Shown here piece by piece: positions 6,652 to 7,287 of a stretch of 7,287 nucleotides of DNA. Position 1 is the first letter of the stretch. Every line of letters starts with the position of its first letter. Source of the stretch: Clostridia bacterium (GTDB taxonomy: Bacteria > Bacillota > Clostridia > Oscillospirales > CAG-272); contig JAFQOC010000154.1 in NCBI GenBank assembly GCA_017420845.1, positions 1 to 7,287 of the forward strand, in the 5' to 3' direction. The notes under the pieces were generated by a model. It was not told the origin of the DNA. It did no database searches and saw nothing but the letters and a program-made list of their open reading frames with translations. The position numbers and the translations under genes were made by a program.

Positions 6652-6972
6652 TCAAAATATCCACCGCAACAGTGCCAACACCGTCGCGCACGCGTGCATC
6701 CCCATCACCAGCGCGGCAAAGGCCTCCACGGCGTAGAGGATCAGCGGCCACCGTCGGGGCTCGTGGCGGTACCACAGCCGCAGAGTCAGATACCCCAAGG
6801 CAAGGGTAATCCCCCCTGCAAGGAGAACGTTCACGGCCAGGAAGGGCGTGAACCGAGGGTACTGATCCAGCCCCATCCCCACGATGATGAGCAGGTCAAG
6901 GGTGCAGTAGACCGTCCAACCCGCCGCAAGACCGCAGACAGGGGCGGCGAGGTGGGGAAATATGCGTTTCAT
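6652..6972 (-). CDS. Small three-helix membrane protein, unknown function
   Basis: A 106-residue hydrophobic protein, MKRIFPHLAAPVCGLAAGW at its start. Probable membrane segments lie at about 8-33, 41-65 and 75-105, with a basic loop (RLWYRHEPRR) between the second and third, which suggests that loop faces the cytoplasm. No catalytic motif or recognised family is visible. The ATG overlaps the stop of the upstream minus-strand gene in the sequence ATGA (6969-6972), and GGGGTATGAGG lies just upstream, so translation is probably coupled to that gene. The codon pattern, rich in C and G at third positions, matches its neighbours. It may be an accessory membrane partner of the upstream protein, but that rests on gene order alone. 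Confidence 0.72.
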   Translation of the reverse strand: MKRIFPHLAAPVCGLAAGWTVYCTLDLLIIVGMGLDQYPRFTPFLAVNVLLAGGITLALGYLTLRLWYRHEPRRWPLILYAVEAFAALVMGMHACATVLALLRWIF

Positions 6973-7287
6973 CCCTCATACCCCGCATCCCGCAGAGCCG
7001 CCTTCGCCCGCAGCGTCACCAGATTATGCTCATACCACTTCATCTCCCCCAGCTCCTTCGCGGCGCGGTCGAGGTAGTCGTGGGTGGCGGCGCGGATGTT
7101 CGCCAGTTGCTCGGGAGAGAATTCCACGGGGTCGACGGGTTGGAAATTGGGATCGGCGGTGGCCTCCATGAAGTCCAGAGCGGACAGGACACCTTGGAAG
7201 CGTGGAAGCTCCTCGGTCCATATGTAACATACATGCATATTAAAGACGCAATGGAGGATGGCAGTGTAGTTCCTGCAGGAAAGGGTG
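6969..7287 (-). CDS. Unrecognised protein, C-terminal part (start at or beyond the right edge)
   Basis: The frame is open from the window edge to the TGA at 6969-6971, about 105 codons. The well-behaved portion runs from WTEELPRFQGVLSALDFMEA to the C-terminus KAALRDAGYEG. It is mostly helical in character, charged, and without membrane segments or a recognised motif; EFSPEQLANIRAATHDYLDRA and KELGEMKWYEHNLVTLRAKA look like two amphipathic helices. An ATG at 7236-7238 could be the start (MHVCYIWTEEL), but no Shine-Dalgarno sequence precedes it and the frame stays open to the edge with plausible codons, so I treat the gene as partial. It overlaps the following membrane-protein gene by four bases, forming a coupled pair. 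Confidence 0.65.
   Translation of the reverse strand, partial: TLSCRNYTAILHCVFNMHVCYIWTEELPRFQGVLSALDFMEATADPNFQPVDPVEFSPEQLANIRAATHDYLDRAAKELGEMKWYEHNLVTLRAKAALRDAGYEG

Noticed and set aside
1..7287. tRNA, rRNA, riboswitch, CRISPR array or transposase gene
   Set aside because: Reading both strands I found no regularly spaced repeats, cloverleaf or rRNA-like sequence, or transposase motif; the only repeats are the palindromic elements listed.

Overview
The window is GC-rich and gene-dense. It has strong AGGAG-type ribosome binding sites, near-consensus sigma-A promoters, and a nested palindromic repeat of a kind I associate with gut Clostridia genomes. I infer a Gram-positive, anaerobic gut-type Firmicute (Clostridia, possibly Oscillospiraceae or a relative). 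There is no rRNA or other taxonomic marker, so this is only a moderate inference.

Layout. Positions 1-2138 (minus) hold the first 712 codons of a GH2 beta-galactosidase of the LacZ type, cut off at its C-terminus by the window edge. Positions 2139-2307 are a divergent control region with two back-to-back promoters, one per direction. Positions 2308-4884 (plus) encode an 858-residue protein whose C-terminal ~650 residues are a clan GH-D / GH36-type alpha-galactosidase. Its N-terminal ~205 residues look like an NlpC/P60-type cysteine peptidase/amidase fold. This fusion, with no visible signal peptide, is the most unusual item here. A small P-loop kinase of the FlaR/'topology modulation' type follows after 15 bp (4900-5406) and is probably in the same operon.

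Positions 5407-5713 are non-coding and hold a ~184-bp inverted-repeat element built from nested hairpins (5443-5626), then a strong bidirectional terminator (5671-5710) between convergent transcription units. The rest is minus strand. A membrane protein with a cysteine-rich probable extracytoplasmic domain (5714-6490) is preceded by a 160-bp spacer with a second palindrome and a weak promoter. Upstream lie a three-helix membrane protein (6652-6972) and an unrecognised gene that runs off the right edge (6969-7287); these two overlap by four bases and are translationally coupled.

Working together: the two divergent glycosidases would release galactose from beta- and alpha-galactosides (lactose-like substrates; raffinose- or melibiose-like oligosaccharides). 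The shared intergenic region suggests joint control, but no regulator or transporter lies in the window. The right-hand genes have no visible link to galactoside use.
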